Below are positions 44,060-54,204 of a stretch of 64,000 nucleotides of DNA, piece after piece. The position numbers and the translations under genes were made by a program. The first letter of the stretch is position 1. Each line of letters begins with the position of its first letter. The notes under the pieces were generated by a model. The model had not been told where the DNA came from and did not search any database. It was given only the letters and a program-made list of their open reading frames with translations. The stretch comes from Phycisphaerales bacterium (GTDB taxonomy: Bacteria > Planctomycetota > Phycisphaerae > Phycisphaerales > UBA1924), in the NCBI GenBank assembly GCA_023382935.1, contig JAHDXL010000010.1, forward strand, positions 50,111-114,110. Direction: 5' to 3'.

Positions 44060-44698
44060 ATGCCCGAACAGAACAAGCCGCTCGATGGCCGTCCCGACGA
44101 GCGTGGCGACCTCATTGCCGAGTCCGAGCCCATCCGCCGCGAAGGCATGGACTGGTTCGTCCTCCGCGTCGCGTCCAACAAGGAGTCGTCCGTCCGCGAC
44201 ACCCTGCTCCGCAAGGTGCAGATCGAGGGCATGGAGCACCTGGTCGGACGCATCCTCGTGCCCACCGAGAAGACCAAGACCATCAAGGGCGGCAAGCAGC
44301 GCATCACCGAGACCAAGTTGTACCCCGGCTACGTGTTCGTCGAGATGCGCCTCGAGGACGACGGACGCATCCCCCAAGACGTGTTCTTTCTCATCAAGGA
44401 GACCACCGGCGTGGGCGACTTCGTCGGCACCGCCGGCCGTCCCACCCCGATGAAGGAACACGAAATCGAGAAAATGCTCATCGACTCGCGCAAGCCCGAG
44501 GACGAGCCCACCGTCAAACTCGTCTTCGAGAAGGGCGAGCACGTCATCATCCGCGAAGGCCCCTTCCAGAACTACGAAGGCACCGTCGACGAACTCCTCC
44601 CCGAAAAGGGTCTCGTCCGCGTGCTGGTCACCATCTTCGGGCGACAGGCCCCCATCGAACTCGAAGAGTGGCAGATCGCCAAGAGCGAAGAGGGCTGA
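44060..44698 (+). CDS. nusG: Transcription termination/antitermination protein NusG
   Basis: 212 residues. The NGN domain is at about 30-140 (DWFVLRVASNKESSVRDTL, KLYPGYVFVEMRLEDD, DFVGTAGRPTPM), and the C-terminal KOW domain at about 155-205 (KGEHVIIREGPFQNYEGTVDEL, VLVTIFGRQAPIELE). It binds RNA polymerase and links it to Rho or ribosomes. The start at 44060 has GGAG 9 nt upstream; an in-frame ATG at 44039 is an alternative. Normally rplK follows; here a giant AsmA-like gene does. Confidence 0.95.
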   Translation: MPEQNKPLDGRPDERGDLIAESEPIRREGMDWFVLRVASNKESSVRDTLLRKVQIEGMEHLVGRILVPTEKTKTIKGGKQRITETKLYPGYVFVEMRLEDDGRIPQDVFFLIKETTGVGDFVGTAGRPTPMKEHEIEKMLIDSRKPEDEPTVKLVFEKGEHVIIREGPFQNYEGTVDELLPEKGLVRVLVTIFGRQAPIELEEWQIAKSEEG

Positions 44699-44757
44699 AC
44701 TCTCCGCCCCCGGGCATACCCTCCTGAAGCCCGCGCCGCGCGGTCGTGGAGGTGGTC

Positions 44758-47700
44758 ATGTCGCAGTCATCCTGGGATCAGGCCGGCAAGGTCAGGCGCA
44801 CGCGCAGGCGTCGTCGCTGGCTGCTCGGCTCGCTGCTCAGCCTGCTCATCCTCATCATCGGGTTGGTGGTTCTGGCCCCGACCATCGCCTCGCCCTTCGT
44901 GCCCGGCATCGTCGAGAGCAAGGGATCCGCGGCCCTCAAAGGCTCGATTGAAGTCGACTCGGTTCGTCTCTCCTGGCTCGGCCCGCAGCGCGTCAAGGGA
45001 CTGCGCGTTCTCGAACCGGGCAAGCAGGTCGTCGCAGATGTGGACGTCACGGCCGGCGTCGGTCTGCTCGCGCTGGCGCTGGGCGGGCGCGATCTGGGCA
45101 CGATCTCCGTTTCGGGCGACGCAGTCGTCCGTCGCGACGCGCAGGGGCAGATCAACGTCGTCGACGCCACCACTTCGGCGGCGCCCAGGGCTTCCCCGGC
45201 GCCGAAGCCGGCCGGCAAACCCGCCTCGATCCCGTCCGAACTGCGCGCCAAACTCGACCTGGCGGGACTGAGCGTCACCTACGCCGACGCGACGCTCGAA
45301 GCGCAGGGTTTGAAGTCGGTCGCGATCAGGGGCTTGAGCGGCACGGCCGCCTTCCGGCCCGGCTCTCCGATCTTGGTCGATCTCTCCGGCGCGATTCGCG
45401 CCGACGGCGCCGCCGATGACCAGGGTGCGATCAGGGTCCGTGCCTCCGTCGACAAGGCCGTTCAAACCGACGGAACGCTCACCATCGACCAGGCCACGCT
45501 CGACGCGAACGTGACCGTGGAGCGCCTCAGCCCTCAACTGCTCGATCGCCTGACCACGGCGCCCATTGACGTGGCCCAGGCCACCGGATCGAGAATCGAC
45601 ATCGTCGTCAAGGCCTCGGGCCCGCTGACGCGCCCCGGCGCCAGCCTCGATGTCAAGTCGGCCAACATCACCGCCCGCGGCGCCGTCGGCTTCGACGCCC
45701 AGTCGCTGGTGGTGCGCCAGCCCATCGTCGTCGCGCTCAACCAGGGCGCCCTGGGCGCGATCGACCGCGCATGGCTGGCCTCGGTCACCGGCGGTTCGCT
45801 CGACGTGCACGCGATGCCCAGCGTCGAACTGACGCTCTCGTCGCTGCGCTTCCCCATCGACGGCTCGGGCATCGGGGCCGTCGGCCTGCAGGCGGGGGTG
45901 GCGCTTGGCTCGCTCGACGCCGGCGTGCGCGTCGGCGAGGGTGACAGCGCCATCGCACGCCGCATCACCACGCAGCCCGCGACCTTCACGCTCTCGGCCC
46001 AGACGTTGGCGCGCGGGCTGACCAGCACGGGCAACCTCGCCTTCAAGGTCGATGGCGCCGACGCCGGCACGCTCACGCTCGATCTCTCCGCCGCCGGTCT
46101 GCTCGATGCACAGGGCAACGTTCAGTCCGGGCGGCTTCCCGAGGTGCGCGGCAACCTCGCGCTGGAAGGCGCCGACACCGCCGTCATCCAGCCATTCATC
46201 GCCGCCTCCGGCCTGGACGCGGCACGCGACATCGGCCCGCGCCTCAGCCTTGGGCTCGAATTGACGCCCCAGTCCGGCGCCACCGGCATCCACGGCTTCG
46301 TCACCTCTGGCAACGTCAACGGCGACCTCAACCTCTCTCTGTCCGGCACACGCCTGACCAGCACCGATCTGCCCAGCCAGGTGCGCGTCAACTCCCTCGG
46401 CCCGCTGCTGTCGCGTCTGCTCGAAAAGCAGGGTGTGCGCGTGCGCGAGGGTGCCGCCATCGACCTCACCCTCCACCAACTCGACGTCGATCTGGCCGGC
46501 CTGCTCGACTCGCGCCCCCTCGCACCCGCCGACGTGACCGCCCGCGCCGAACTGATGGTCGGCCCGACCTCCGGCGTGTTCCTCGACCAGCAGATCGCGC
46601 GTTCCTTCAGCATCGAACAGGTCGGACTGCTGGCTCAGTTCACCGGCGCCGCCCGCTCAGCGCAGGTGCGCATGGCCAGCGGGGGCGACGTCGACGGCCG
46701 GCCCGCCGGCAGCATCGCCGCCGAGTTCCGCTTCGACGAGTTCGTCGCCGACGACTCCTCGTGGACCTTCGGCATGCCCACATCCATCCGCGGCCGCGCC
46801 GAACTGGCAGAGTTTGCCACCTCGCTCATCGAGCCGTATCTCAAGGTCGAGGGCATGACGGCCCGCGATCTCATCGGCCCGACGGTCGATCTCGTGCTCG
46901 ACGCCGCTCCGTCCGGAAACGCCACTGGCATCAAACTCAGCCTCACCTCTGAGCAGATCACCGGCGACGGCGTCTTCGTGCTCCGCCCCGACTCGATCTC
47001 GCTGGGCGCCGAAGGCCTCACTCTCACGCACACTTCGCTGGGACCGATGGTCGCATCGCTGGCCAGACTCGGCGAAGTCGGCTCGGTGCGGCCGGCCGGC
47101 GCGGGCTTGGAAGTTGCTCTTTCCCGCCTCATTCTGCCGCTGGATCCGCAGACACGCGCCCCGAAACTCGATCAACTCGACGTGTCCTCGCGCGTCGCGC
47201 TCCGTCAGGTTCACTTCGATCGCCCCGGCATCGACGCGGGCGACCAACTCGAATTGCGCCAACTCGTGCTCAAGGCCGAGGTCAGGCCCGGCACACCGGC
47301 CACACTCGAAACCAACGCCGTCTTCTACAACCGTCGCCAGCAGTTCCGTGCCGACGGCACATTCCAGGCCCCCGGCTTGGCCACCGCTCTGGCCGGCGGC
47401 AAGTTCGACCTCGCCACGCTCAAGCCCCGCGGACAACTGAACGCCCCGGAACTGCCCGGCTCCCTTCTGGCCGATGGCATCCGGATCGCCAAACTCCAGG
47501 GTGTGGACGCCGACGCGCTGGCCACCGACATCGCCGGCGAGAAATTCGCGCTGCAACTCAACGCCGCCACCGAGGAGAACCAACTCAACACCACCGTCTC
47601 CGTCACCGGGCAGCGCCTCCAACTCGACGCCGCCGCGACGCTCGCCGCCGCCCTCGAACGCGCCAATCTCTCCTCCGAAATCAAACTCTCGCGCCCAAGC

Positions 47701-49575
47701 ACCGAGCAACTCATGCGCGCCTTCCTGCCGCAGATGGCCGGCTCCGTCGGCGTCGTCGGCACCACCGCCATCCGCCTCGAAGGCTCGCTTTCGCCGCAGA
47801 AGGCTGTCGAGGCCCGCGTGCGCGTGCCCGCCATCACACTTTCCGGGCTCGAAGAGCAGCCGCTGCGTTTCGCGCTCGACTCGACCGTAAAAACTTCTCT
47901 GCCCCCCGTTCCCACCGCCGCGCGTCCGCTCTCCGTCGTTTTTGCCGCCAACGTCGAGGATTCCGAGCGCCGCGCCGTGGCGCAGGCCTCGGGCAACTTC
48001 GACGCAACACTCGGAGACTCCACGGCACCTCCGATGAGCGGCAAACTCGCCGCCACCGGGCTGCGCACCGCATGGGCCGACAAACTCCTCGGCAGCGAAG
48101 ACCTATACCAGGGCCTGCTCGGGCGCACCCTGGCCGTCTCCGCTGATGCTCGCATCGACCAGGCGACGCAATCGACGAAGATCGCCGCCGACATCCAGGC
48201 GCCCCATCTCCAGAGCACCTCCAGACTCTCAGCCACGCTGCGACAGGGCGCGTTGCTGCTCGATCAGCCCTACGCGGCCGTGTGGACCGGCGACGCCGCA
48301 TGGCTCTCCCGCCGTCTCTCCACCGCGCTGGCCGACAAGGCCCCGCGCCTCGACGCGCCGCTCCGCGTCGAACTCGACCTCAAGCAACTCTCGCTCCCAT
48401 CGATGACACACAAGCAGCCCGGCGTCAACCTCGGCGTCGACATGGCCCTCCGCGTGCCCCAGGCCGACCTGACCATGCCCGGCGGCGAAAAGCGCGCCTA
48501 CCGCACCATCCTCGTCACCGCGCGCACCAGCGATCAGGGCACCGGTGTCGACGCCGCCATCACCGGCGACCTGCGCCTGGGCGAGAACGCCCCCATCCGC
48601 GCCATCGAACTGACCGCCAACCTGCGCCGACTGGCCGGAAACGGACTTCTCACCCCCAGCGAAGCCTTTGTCAACGCCGACGGCCGTCTCCAGCACATCC
48701 CAACCTCCGTCATCGACGCCTTCGCCGGCGCCAACGGGTTGCTCATCGACATGCTCGGGCCTGAAGTCGCCGTCGAAGACATCAAGATCCGCCGCGCGCC
48801 GATGGAAGGTGGAACCGTGGCCTTCAAGGCCCGCAGCCCCAACGCACTGGCCCAACTCGGCGGCACCTTCAGGGATGACAGGGAGGACGGGCAACTCGTC
48901 GACGGCTTCTTCGTTGTCGATTCGGGCTCCTTCGTCGAACTCTCCGCCTTCGAGGCAGCGTTCACCAGGAAAGTCTTCGACGTCGTCCCCATCTTCGGAA
49001 GCATCGAGCGCACCGCCGAAGCCGACCGACCCTCGCGCATCACTGTTCAGTCCATGAAACTGCCCATGGCCGGCGGACTCGAAGATATCGCCTTTCAACT
49101 TGTCGCTGACCTCGGCACCGTGCGCTACGGGCTCTCCGGAGCCCTCGAAAGCGCTCTCAAGTGGTCCGGCCAGCGATCCGTCGGGCAGATGGGCGCACGC
49201 CTCCAGCCCTTCAACGTCTCCATGGGCGACGGCATCATCCGCTACGACAGTCTGGTCGTCCCGCTCGGTGAGTTCCCCTTCAGTTCCAACGGCTCGATCA
49301 ACCTCGTGAACAAGACCAAGGATCTGCTCCTGCTCATGCCCGCCGGGCAGTTCGCCGTCGAAGCCTTCGGCATTCAGGGCGTCGCCGCCGACTTCGTCAA
49401 CAAGTCCGTCAAGATCCCTATGAACAACGCCGGAGCGCTCGACCACAAGGTCTGGAAACCCGACTTCGCCAAGGCCCAAGGCCAACTCTTCGCCCCAGAC
49501 AAAATCCTCGACGACGCCTTGCGCAACCGTCTCGGCGACTTGCTCAAGCCCCGCGGCGGCGGTGGGGGCCCCTGA
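44758..49575 (+). CDS. Giant AsmA-like membrane-anchored protein (1605 residues)
   Basis: The N terminus is basic, with one transmembrane helix at about 21-43 (WLLGSLLSLLILIIGLVVLAP). The rest is a very long periplasmic-type region of short amphipathic beta strands, rich in Ala, Leu, Asp and Ser, with motifs of the AsmA/YdbH/TamB superfamily (GSIEVDSVRLSWLGPQRVKGLRV at the start, and a C-terminal MKLPMAGGLEDIAFQLVADLGTVRYG domain). Such proteins form hydrophobic grooves thought to carry phospholipids between membranes; that role is inferred here. The start at 44758 follows GGAGG; a GTG at 44746 is in frame. It lies 59 bp after nusG, where rplK is usual. Confidence 0.75.
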   Translation: MSQSSWDQAGKVRRTRRRRRWLLGSLLSLLILIIGLVVLAPTIASPFVPGIVESKGSAALKGSIEVDSVRLSWLGPQRVKGLRVLEPGKQVVADVDVTAGVGLLALALGGRDLGTISVSGDAVVRRDAQGQINVVDATTSAAPRASPAPKPAGKPASIPSELRAKLDLAGLSVTYADATLEAQGLKSVAIRGLSGTAAFRPGSPILVDLSGAIRADGAADDQGAIRVRASVDKAVQTDGTLTIDQATLDANVTVERLSPQLLDRLTTAPIDVAQATGSRIDIVVKASGPLTRPGASLDVKSANITARGAVGFDAQSLVVRQPIVVALNQGALGAIDRAWLASVTGGSLDVHAMPSVELTLSSLRFPIDGSGIGAVGLQAGVALGSLDAGVRVGEGDSAIARRITTQPATFTLSAQTLARGLTSTGNLAFKVDGADAGTLTLDLSAAGLLDAQGNVQSGRLPEVRGNLALEGADTAVIQPFIAASGLDAARDIGPRLSLGLELTPQSGATGIHGFVTSGNVNGDLNLSLSGTRLTSTDLPSQVRVNSLGPLLSRLLEKQGVRVREGAAIDLTLHQLDVDLAGLLDSRPLAPADVTARAELMVGPTSGVFLDQQIARSFSIEQVGLLAQFTGAARSAQVRMASGGDVDGRPAGSIAAEFRFDEFVADDSSWTFGMPTSIRGRAELAEFATSLIEPYLKVEGMTARDLIGPTVDLVLDAAPSGNATGIKLSLTSEQITGDGVFVLRPDSISLGAEGLTLTHTSLGPMVASLARLGEVGSVRPAGAGLEVALSRLILPLDPQTRAPKLDQLDVSSRVALRQVHFDRPGIDAGDQLELRQLVLKAEVRPGTPATLETNAVFYNRRQQFRADGTFQAPGLATALAGGKFDLATLKPRGQLNAPELPGSLLADGIRIAKLQGVDADALATDIAGEKFALQLNAATEENQLNTTVSVTGQRLQLDAAATLAAALERANLSSEIKLSRPSTEQLMRAFLPQMAGSVGVVGTTAIRLEGSLSPQKAVEARVRVPAITLSGLEEQPLRFALDSTVKTSLPPVPTAARPLSVVFAANVEDSERRAVAQASGNFDATLGDSTAPPMSGKLAATGLRTAWADKLLGSEDLYQGLLGRTLAVSADARIDQATQSTKIAADIQAPHLQSTSRLSATLRQGALLLDQPYAAVWTGDAAWLSRRLSTALADKAPRLDAPLRVELDLKQLSLPSMTHKQPGVNLGVDMALRVPQADLTMPGGEKRAYRTILVTARTSDQGTGVDAAITGDLRLGENAPIRAIELTANLRRLAGNGLLTPSEAFVNADGRLQHIPTSVIDAFAGANGLLIDMLGPEVAVEDIKIRRAPMEGGTVAFKARSPNALAQLGGTFRDDREDGQLVDGFFVVDSGSFVELSAFEAAFTRKVFDVVPIFGSIERTAEADRPSRITVQSMKLPMAGGLEDIAFQLVADLGTVRYGLSGALESALKWSGQRSVGQMGARLQPFNVSMGDGIIRYDSLVVPLGEFPFSSNGSINLVNKTKDLLLLMPAGQFAVEAFGIQGVAADFVNKSVKIPMNNAGALDHKVWKPDFAKAQGQLFAPDKILDDALRNRLGDLLKPRGGGGGP

Positions 49576-49729
49576 GATGAATTCGCGCCTCCGAACACTG
49601 CGACACCGCTCGCCCCCTCTCCACCACTGACCGCTCCCCCAAAGGCCCGGGATTCGGCGCGCCGGCAACCCCATCCCCACGCCGACGCCACGCGGCGTTT
49701 TCCTCTACTCTGTGTCCAAGGAGCACCTC

Positions 49730-51130
49730 ATGCAACTGCGCTTCTTCGGCGCCGCCGGCGAGGTCACCGGCTCTTGCACACTCGTCGAGGCCGCCAAGGC
49801 CCGCCTCCTCGTCGACTTTGGGATGCACCAGGGCTTCAAGACCGCCGAACGCCGCAATCGCTCGGTCCCGCCCTTCCGGGCTTCTCAACTCGACGCGGTC
49901 ATCCTCACGCACGCTCACCTTGACCACTCCGGGCGATTGCCCATGCTGATCGGCGCCGGCTTTACCGGCCCGATCTTCGCCACCCCCGCCACCATCGAAC
50001 TGACGCAGATCCTTCTCGAAGATGCCGCTCACCTCCAACAGATGGCCACTGAGCGCGCCAACCGCAAACGCTCCCAGCGATCCGGTCACAGCCAGCGCGT
50101 CTCCCGCCCGCTCTATACCGTCTCCGACGTCCAGGCACTCATGCCGCGATTCCGCCCCGTCGAATATGACCAGCCCTGGCAACCGGCCCCCGGCGTTACC
50201 GCCCGCTTTGTCGATGCTGGTCACATCCTCGGCTCGGCCAGCGTGGAACTCGTGCTCGAAGACTTTGGCCAACGCCGCACCGTGGTCTTCTCAGGCGACA
50301 TCGGTCCGCGCGGCGCGCCGCTGCTGGCCGATCCTGCCACCTTCGATCACGCTGATGTCGTCGTCCTCGAGTCCACCTATGGCGACCGCGATCACCGCCC
50401 TCTGCCCGACTCGATCGACGAACTGGCCGGCATCCTGCGCCAGGCCCGCACGCCCGCAGGAAAGGTGCTCATCCCCGCCTTTGCCGTCGGACGCACCCAG
50501 CAACTCATCTACATCCTCGGCGATCTCGTGCGACACCACCATCTCGAGGCCCCGCAGGTCTACATCGACAGCCCCATGGCCACCGAAGCCACCGACCTCT
50601 ACCGCCGCTTCGGCAACCTCTTCGATGACGAAACGTGGCAGATCATCCGCGCCGGAGGAACCCCGCTTCGTTTCCCCGGCCTGCGCACCACGCGCACCCC
50701 CGACGAGTCCCGCTCACTCAACTCGCTCGGCGGCGGCGCCATCATCATCAGCGGCAGCGGAATGATGAACGGCGGACGCATCCTCCATCACCTCCGCCAC
50801 GGGCTCGGACGCCCCGAAACCCACGTCGTCATCGTCGGCTTCCAGGCCGAAGGAACCCTCGGCCGCCGACTCGTCGAAGGCGCCACCCAGGTCGACGTGC
50901 TCGGGCGCGTCATCGACGTCCAGGCCCAAATCCACACCCTCAACGGCTTCTCAGCCCACGCCGGACAGTCCGAACTGGTCGCCTGGCTTTCCACCATGGC
51001 CGGGTCCAGGCCCCGCGTCATCCTCAACCACGGCGAAAATCGCCAACGCCAGGCACTCTCCGAGAACATCAGGCAAAGCCTCGGACTTGACACCGAAACC
51101 CCGGGCTACGCCGACATCGCGCGCGTGTAG
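49730..51130 (+). CDS. Metallo-beta-lactamase/beta-CASP RNA-processing-type hydrolase
   Basis: 466 residues. The MBL metal motif is THAHLDHSGRLP (His61, His63, Asp65, His66), with the further ligands in DAGHILGSASVEL and FSGDIG. The beta-CASP insertion and the C-terminal motifs (VLESTYGDR, IPAFAVGRTQQLIYIL, IISGSGMMNGGRILHHL, LNGFSAHAGQSEL) match the YSH1/CPSF-like family that cleaves or trims RNA. The start at 49730 follows AAGGAG. It converges with mqnE; 51131-51223 contains no clear terminator. Confidence 0.9.
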   Translation: MQLRFFGAAGEVTGSCTLVEAAKARLLVDFGMHQGFKTAERRNRSVPPFRASQLDAVILTHAHLDHSGRLPMLIGAGFTGPIFATPATIELTQILLEDAAHLQQMATERANRKRSQRSGHSQRVSRPLYTVSDVQALMPRFRPVEYDQPWQPAPGVTARFVDAGHILGSASVELVLEDFGQRRTVVFSGDIGPRGAPLLADPATFDHADVVVLESTYGDRDHRPLPDSIDELAGILRQARTPAGKVLIPAFAVGRTQQLIYILGDLVRHHHLEAPQVYIDSPMATEATDLYRRFGNLFDDETWQIIRAGGTPLRFPGLRTTRTPDESRSLNSLGGGAIIISGSGMMNGGRILHHLRHGLGRPETHVVIVGFQAEGTLGRRLVEGATQVDVLGRVIDVQAQIHTLNGFSAHAGQSELVAWLSTMAGSRPRVILNHGENRQRQALSENIRQSLGLDTETPGYADIARV

Positions 51131-51223
51131 CAGAGGTCCGATCCATCCACCCGGGTGCTTCGCGCCTTCGGGCCGAGGTTCGCTCGGTGCTCCCTTTGCG
51201 AACAGCCCTGGACAGGCTGAGTC

Positions 51224-52492
51224 TTATCCAGCCACCCGCCACGCATTCCCCTCTCTCTCCACGCGCCGATACAGCGTGTCCCGTTCCACCGGCTCAAACC
51301 CCGCCTCCACGATCGCCTTGCGCAGATCCCACACCGTCGTTTCCTGGTGCGTTCCAGTGCCACCCACTTTCGTGATGTCGTACCACACCACCGTCCCGTC
51401 CAAGTCGTCCGCCCCGCTCTGCAGCATCGTCTGCGCCAGACCAAGCGTCTGCATGATCCAGAACGCCTTGGCGTGCGGGAAGTTGTCCAGCATCAGCCGC
51501 GCCACCGCCAGTGTCCGCACGTTTTCCAGCCCGCTCGGGCCCGGCAGATGTTCCAGCGCCGAACCGTCCGGGATGAACGGCAGCGGGATGATCGTCTGGT
51601 AATACCCCTGCCCCAGTTTCGGCGTCGGCATCTCGACCCCCTCGCGCGTCAGCGTAACCGTGGGGGCCTCGCACACGTCGTCCGGCGAGGTGTCTACGCC
51701 GTCGTATCCGAGTCGCGCCAACGCCCGGTCCTGCATCCGCCGCAGAATGTGCATGTGCCGTACGCGCTCGACGCGGTTGTCCACATGCCCGTACAGCATC
51801 GTCGCGTTGCTGTTCAACCCGAGTTCGTGCGCCGTCATGTGCACATCCAGCCATTCGTCGGCCCCGATCTTGGTTCTGAAAGCCTCGCGGTGCACGCGAT
51901 CATCGAAAACCTCGGCCCCGCCGCCTGGCAGCGAGCCCAGCCCTGCCTCGATCAGTTTCTCCAGCACCCAGCGCATTGATCCGCGCCGGTCCTCACGTCG
52001 GTACACCCTGGCGATGCGCGCCAGGTGCACGATCTCCACCGCGGTAAACGCCTTCAGATGCACTCGCGGAGCCACCTCCTTGAGCACCCGTAGCATGTCC
52101 GTGTAGTACTCAAACGGAAGGTACGGGTTCAGCCCGCCCACGATGTGCATCTCCGTCGCGCCCAGTTCCACGGCCTTGGCGCCCTGCTCGCGGATGTAGT
52201 CGAGATCGCGCGTGTATTCCCCCGGCTCACCGGCCTTGCGCGCAAACTCGCAGAACCTGCACGACAGCGCGCACACGTTCGAATAGTTCAGATGCCTGTT
52301 CACGTTGTAATACGCGACTCGCCCGGATAGCCGCGCCCGCACTTCGTGCGCCATCTCGCATACGCCCCACAGGTCCGGCGTCTCGTACAGCCTCAGCCCG
52401 TCTTCGATCGAAAGCCGCTGCCCGGCCAGCACTTTCTCGCGGATCGGTCCGAGCCGGACGTCGGTGATGCACGTGGAGGCAGTGGCCGTCAT
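51224..52492 (-). CDS. mqnE: Aminodeoxyfutalosine synthase (radical SAM)
   Basis: A 422-residue radical SAM enzyme of the futalosine route to menaquinone; it joins S-adenosylmethionine to the MqnA product. The [4Fe-4S] motif is Cys74-x3-Cys78-x2-Cys81 in NVCALSCRFCEFARKAGEPG. GGLNPYLPFEYYTDML and LPGGGAEVFDDRV are characteristic, the latter separating it from MqnC only by detail. A segment near 300 (EMPTPKLGQGYYQTIIPLPFIPDGSAL) looks longer than usual. It fits a menaquinone-using respiratory chain with the complex I genes here. No other mqn gene is in the window. Confidence 0.88.
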   Translation of the reverse strand: MTATASTCITDVRLGPIREKVLAGQRLSIEDGLRLYETPDLWGVCEMAHEVRARLSGRVAYYNVNRHLNYSNVCALSCRFCEFARKAGEPGEYTRDLDYIREQGAKAVELGATEMHIVGGLNPYLPFEYYTDMLRVLKEVAPRVHLKAFTAVEIVHLARIARVYRREDRRGSMRWVLEKLIEAGLGSLPGGGAEVFDDRVHREAFRTKIGADEWLDVHMTAHELGLNSNATMLYGHVDNRVERVRHMHILRRMQDRALARLGYDGVDTSPDDVCEAPTVTLTREGVEMPTPKLGQGYYQTIIPLPFIPDGSALEHLPGPSGLENVRTLAVARLMLDNFPHAKAFWIMQTLGLAQTMLQSGADDLDGTVVWYDITKVGGTGTHQETTVWDLRKAIVEAGFEPVERDTLYRRVEREGNAWRVAG

Positions 52493-52620
52493 GCCGGATT
52501 GTTCCCGCCCGGATCCAAACTTTCAATGGATTCTGAAAGTTGTGGTGCGGTCGTTCCGTCCGTCTCTCCGTTCCTTCGTCTCTTCGTCTCCACCTCTCTC
52601 CCCTACACTCCCACCCCTCC

Positions 52621-54204
52621 ATGTCCGACGAAAAGCCCTCTGCATCCTGGCTCCCGCTTCCTCACTTCATGGCCCTGGCGCCCCTTGATGCTTGGGCCCG
52701 CCTCCTCTTCCGCCGCCCGCACTTCCCCGGCCCACGCTACCTCCCCCGCCTCGCGCTGGCCATGTTCACCTCCTACTTCGGCACCTGCATCACCCTCCCC
52801 GAACGCCTCCTCCTGGCTCCCTACCTGTGGCTGCGCTTTCGCGGCCCGCGACCCACTCTCCACCGCCCCGTCGTCATCATCGCCGGGTACTTTCGCTCGG
52901 GCACCACCCACCTGCACTACCTCCTCAGTTGCGACCCGCAGATGCGCACGCCCCGCTGGGTGCATGTCTGCGCCCCGCAGGGCTTCTTTGCCTCCTGGGC
53001 ACTCATCCGCTGGATGATGATCCCGTTTGTTTCCAACTCGCGCCCGCAGGACGACGTCGCATTCGGGCCCGAATGGCCCAGCGAGGACGACTTCGCCCTC
53101 AACAACTGGGTGCTCGCCTCCAGCCTCCCCGGCCGCTTCATCTACCACTCGCAGCACCCGCACTACGACCGCTGGCACTTCCTCGAAGGCCTTTCCGAAC
53201 ACGAGTTGTCTCGCTGGCGCCGCGTGCAGGCCGCATTCTGCTGGAAATTCATGGCCTTCTCACGCCGCAGAATCCTCCTGCTCAAGTCGCCCAGCCACAC
53301 CGCCCGCATCCGAGAACTCTCCGACCTCTTCGGCCCGCAACTCCGCGTCATCCACATCACCCGCGAGCCTGATTCGGTCGTCAAGTCCAACGTGCGCATG
53401 GCCGAACGCCTCGAACCCTTTGCCCTCGAGCCGCTGCCACCGCTCGACCAGATCCGTCAGCGCGTCACCGACGAGTTCGTTCGCACCGAAGAGAAGTTCC
53501 TGGCCGAAGCCGCGGCTCTTCCGCCGGGCCGCGTCGCCCGCATGCGCTTCGAGGATCTGGTCAGCGATCCGCTCGGGCAGTTGCGCCGCTGCTATGACGA
53601 ACTGGGTTTGTCTTGGACCGACGCCGCCGAGCGCGGCTTCCGCCGTTACCTCGGCGCCGTACGCGACTACCAGCCCCGCCACAAAGCGCCGGGCACGAGC
53701 ACCAGACTCGAGCCGCGACTGCAGGAACTGGCCTCCCGCTTCGGACACGAAGTCCCCCCGGTCCCGCCCGTCCCGATCGAGCACGAGCCGCTACTCTCAC
53801 GCGAGCCGCGCGCCATCGCCTTGACCTGGCTCATGGTCCCTTTGCTTGCCGCGGCCTGGGTGGGCCTGACTGCCTTGCTCAAGGAGCGATTCGACCCGCT
53901 CGTCTGGGTCATCGGCATTGTGCTGGGCTACGTCGCCGTCCGCACCGCCGGGCGAGGCTCGCTCCGCCTCGGCGTCATCGCCTCCCTTGCTTTTCTCTGC
54001 ACCCTGGCGCTGGCGATCTACCCCGCCACCTTCTTCGGCTCCGCCCACAAATACCAGGGCGACCTCGCCCAGAAACTCGCCACCACCTGGGTCACCGTCG
54101 GCCGCCACGCCACCGTCGCCAACCACCTCTTCTACACCGCCTGTGGCCTCGTCAGCGCTTTCCGCATCGCCACCCGCAAGCACGTCCGCCCGCCCGGAGC
54201 CTGA
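52621..54204 (+). CDS. Sulfotransferase-domain protein with C-terminal membrane region
   Basis: 527 residues. Residues about 85-370 form a sulfotransferase: IIAGYFRSGTTHLHYLL (5'-phosphosulfate loop) and LRVIHITREPDSVVKSNVRM (3'-phosphate motif), preceded by LLKSPSHTARIREL. From about residue 402 at least three hydrophobic helices follow (LTWLMVPLLAAAWVGLTALL, LVWVIGIVLGYVAV, LGVIASLAFLCTLALAIYP). This makes it an unusual soluble-enzyme/membrane fusion, possibly acting on a lipid-linked acceptor. It is separate from the polysaccharide cluster. Start ATG 52621. Confidence 0.78.
   Translation: MSDEKPSASWLPLPHFMALAPLDAWARLLFRRPHFPGPRYLPRLALAMFTSYFGTCITLPERLLLAPYLWLRFRGPRPTLHRPVVIIAGYFRSGTTHLHYLLSCDPQMRTPRWVHVCAPQGFFASWALIRWMMIPFVSNSRPQDDVAFGPEWPSEDDFALNNWVLASSLPGRFIYHSQHPHYDRWHFLEGLSEHELSRWRRVQAAFCWKFMAFSRRRILLLKSPSHTARIRELSDLFGPQLRVIHITREPDSVVKSNVRMAERLEPFALEPLPPLDQIRQRVTDEFVRTEEKFLAEAAALPPGRVARMRFEDLVSDPLGQLRRCYDELGLSWTDAAERGFRRYLGAVRDYQPRHKAPGTSTRLEPRLQELASRFGHEVPPVPPVPIEHEPLLSREPRAIALTWLMVPLLAAAWVGLTALLKERFDPLVWVIGIVLGYVAVRTAGRGSLRLGVIASLAFLCTLALAIYPATFFGSAHKYQGDLAQKLATTWVTVGRHATVANHLFYTACGLVSAFRIATRKHVRPPGA

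Noticed and set aside
44767..46479. 570-codon minus-strand frame opposite the AsmA-like gene
   Set aside because: Arg/Gln/Asp-rich antisense shadow without start signals or conserved motifs.
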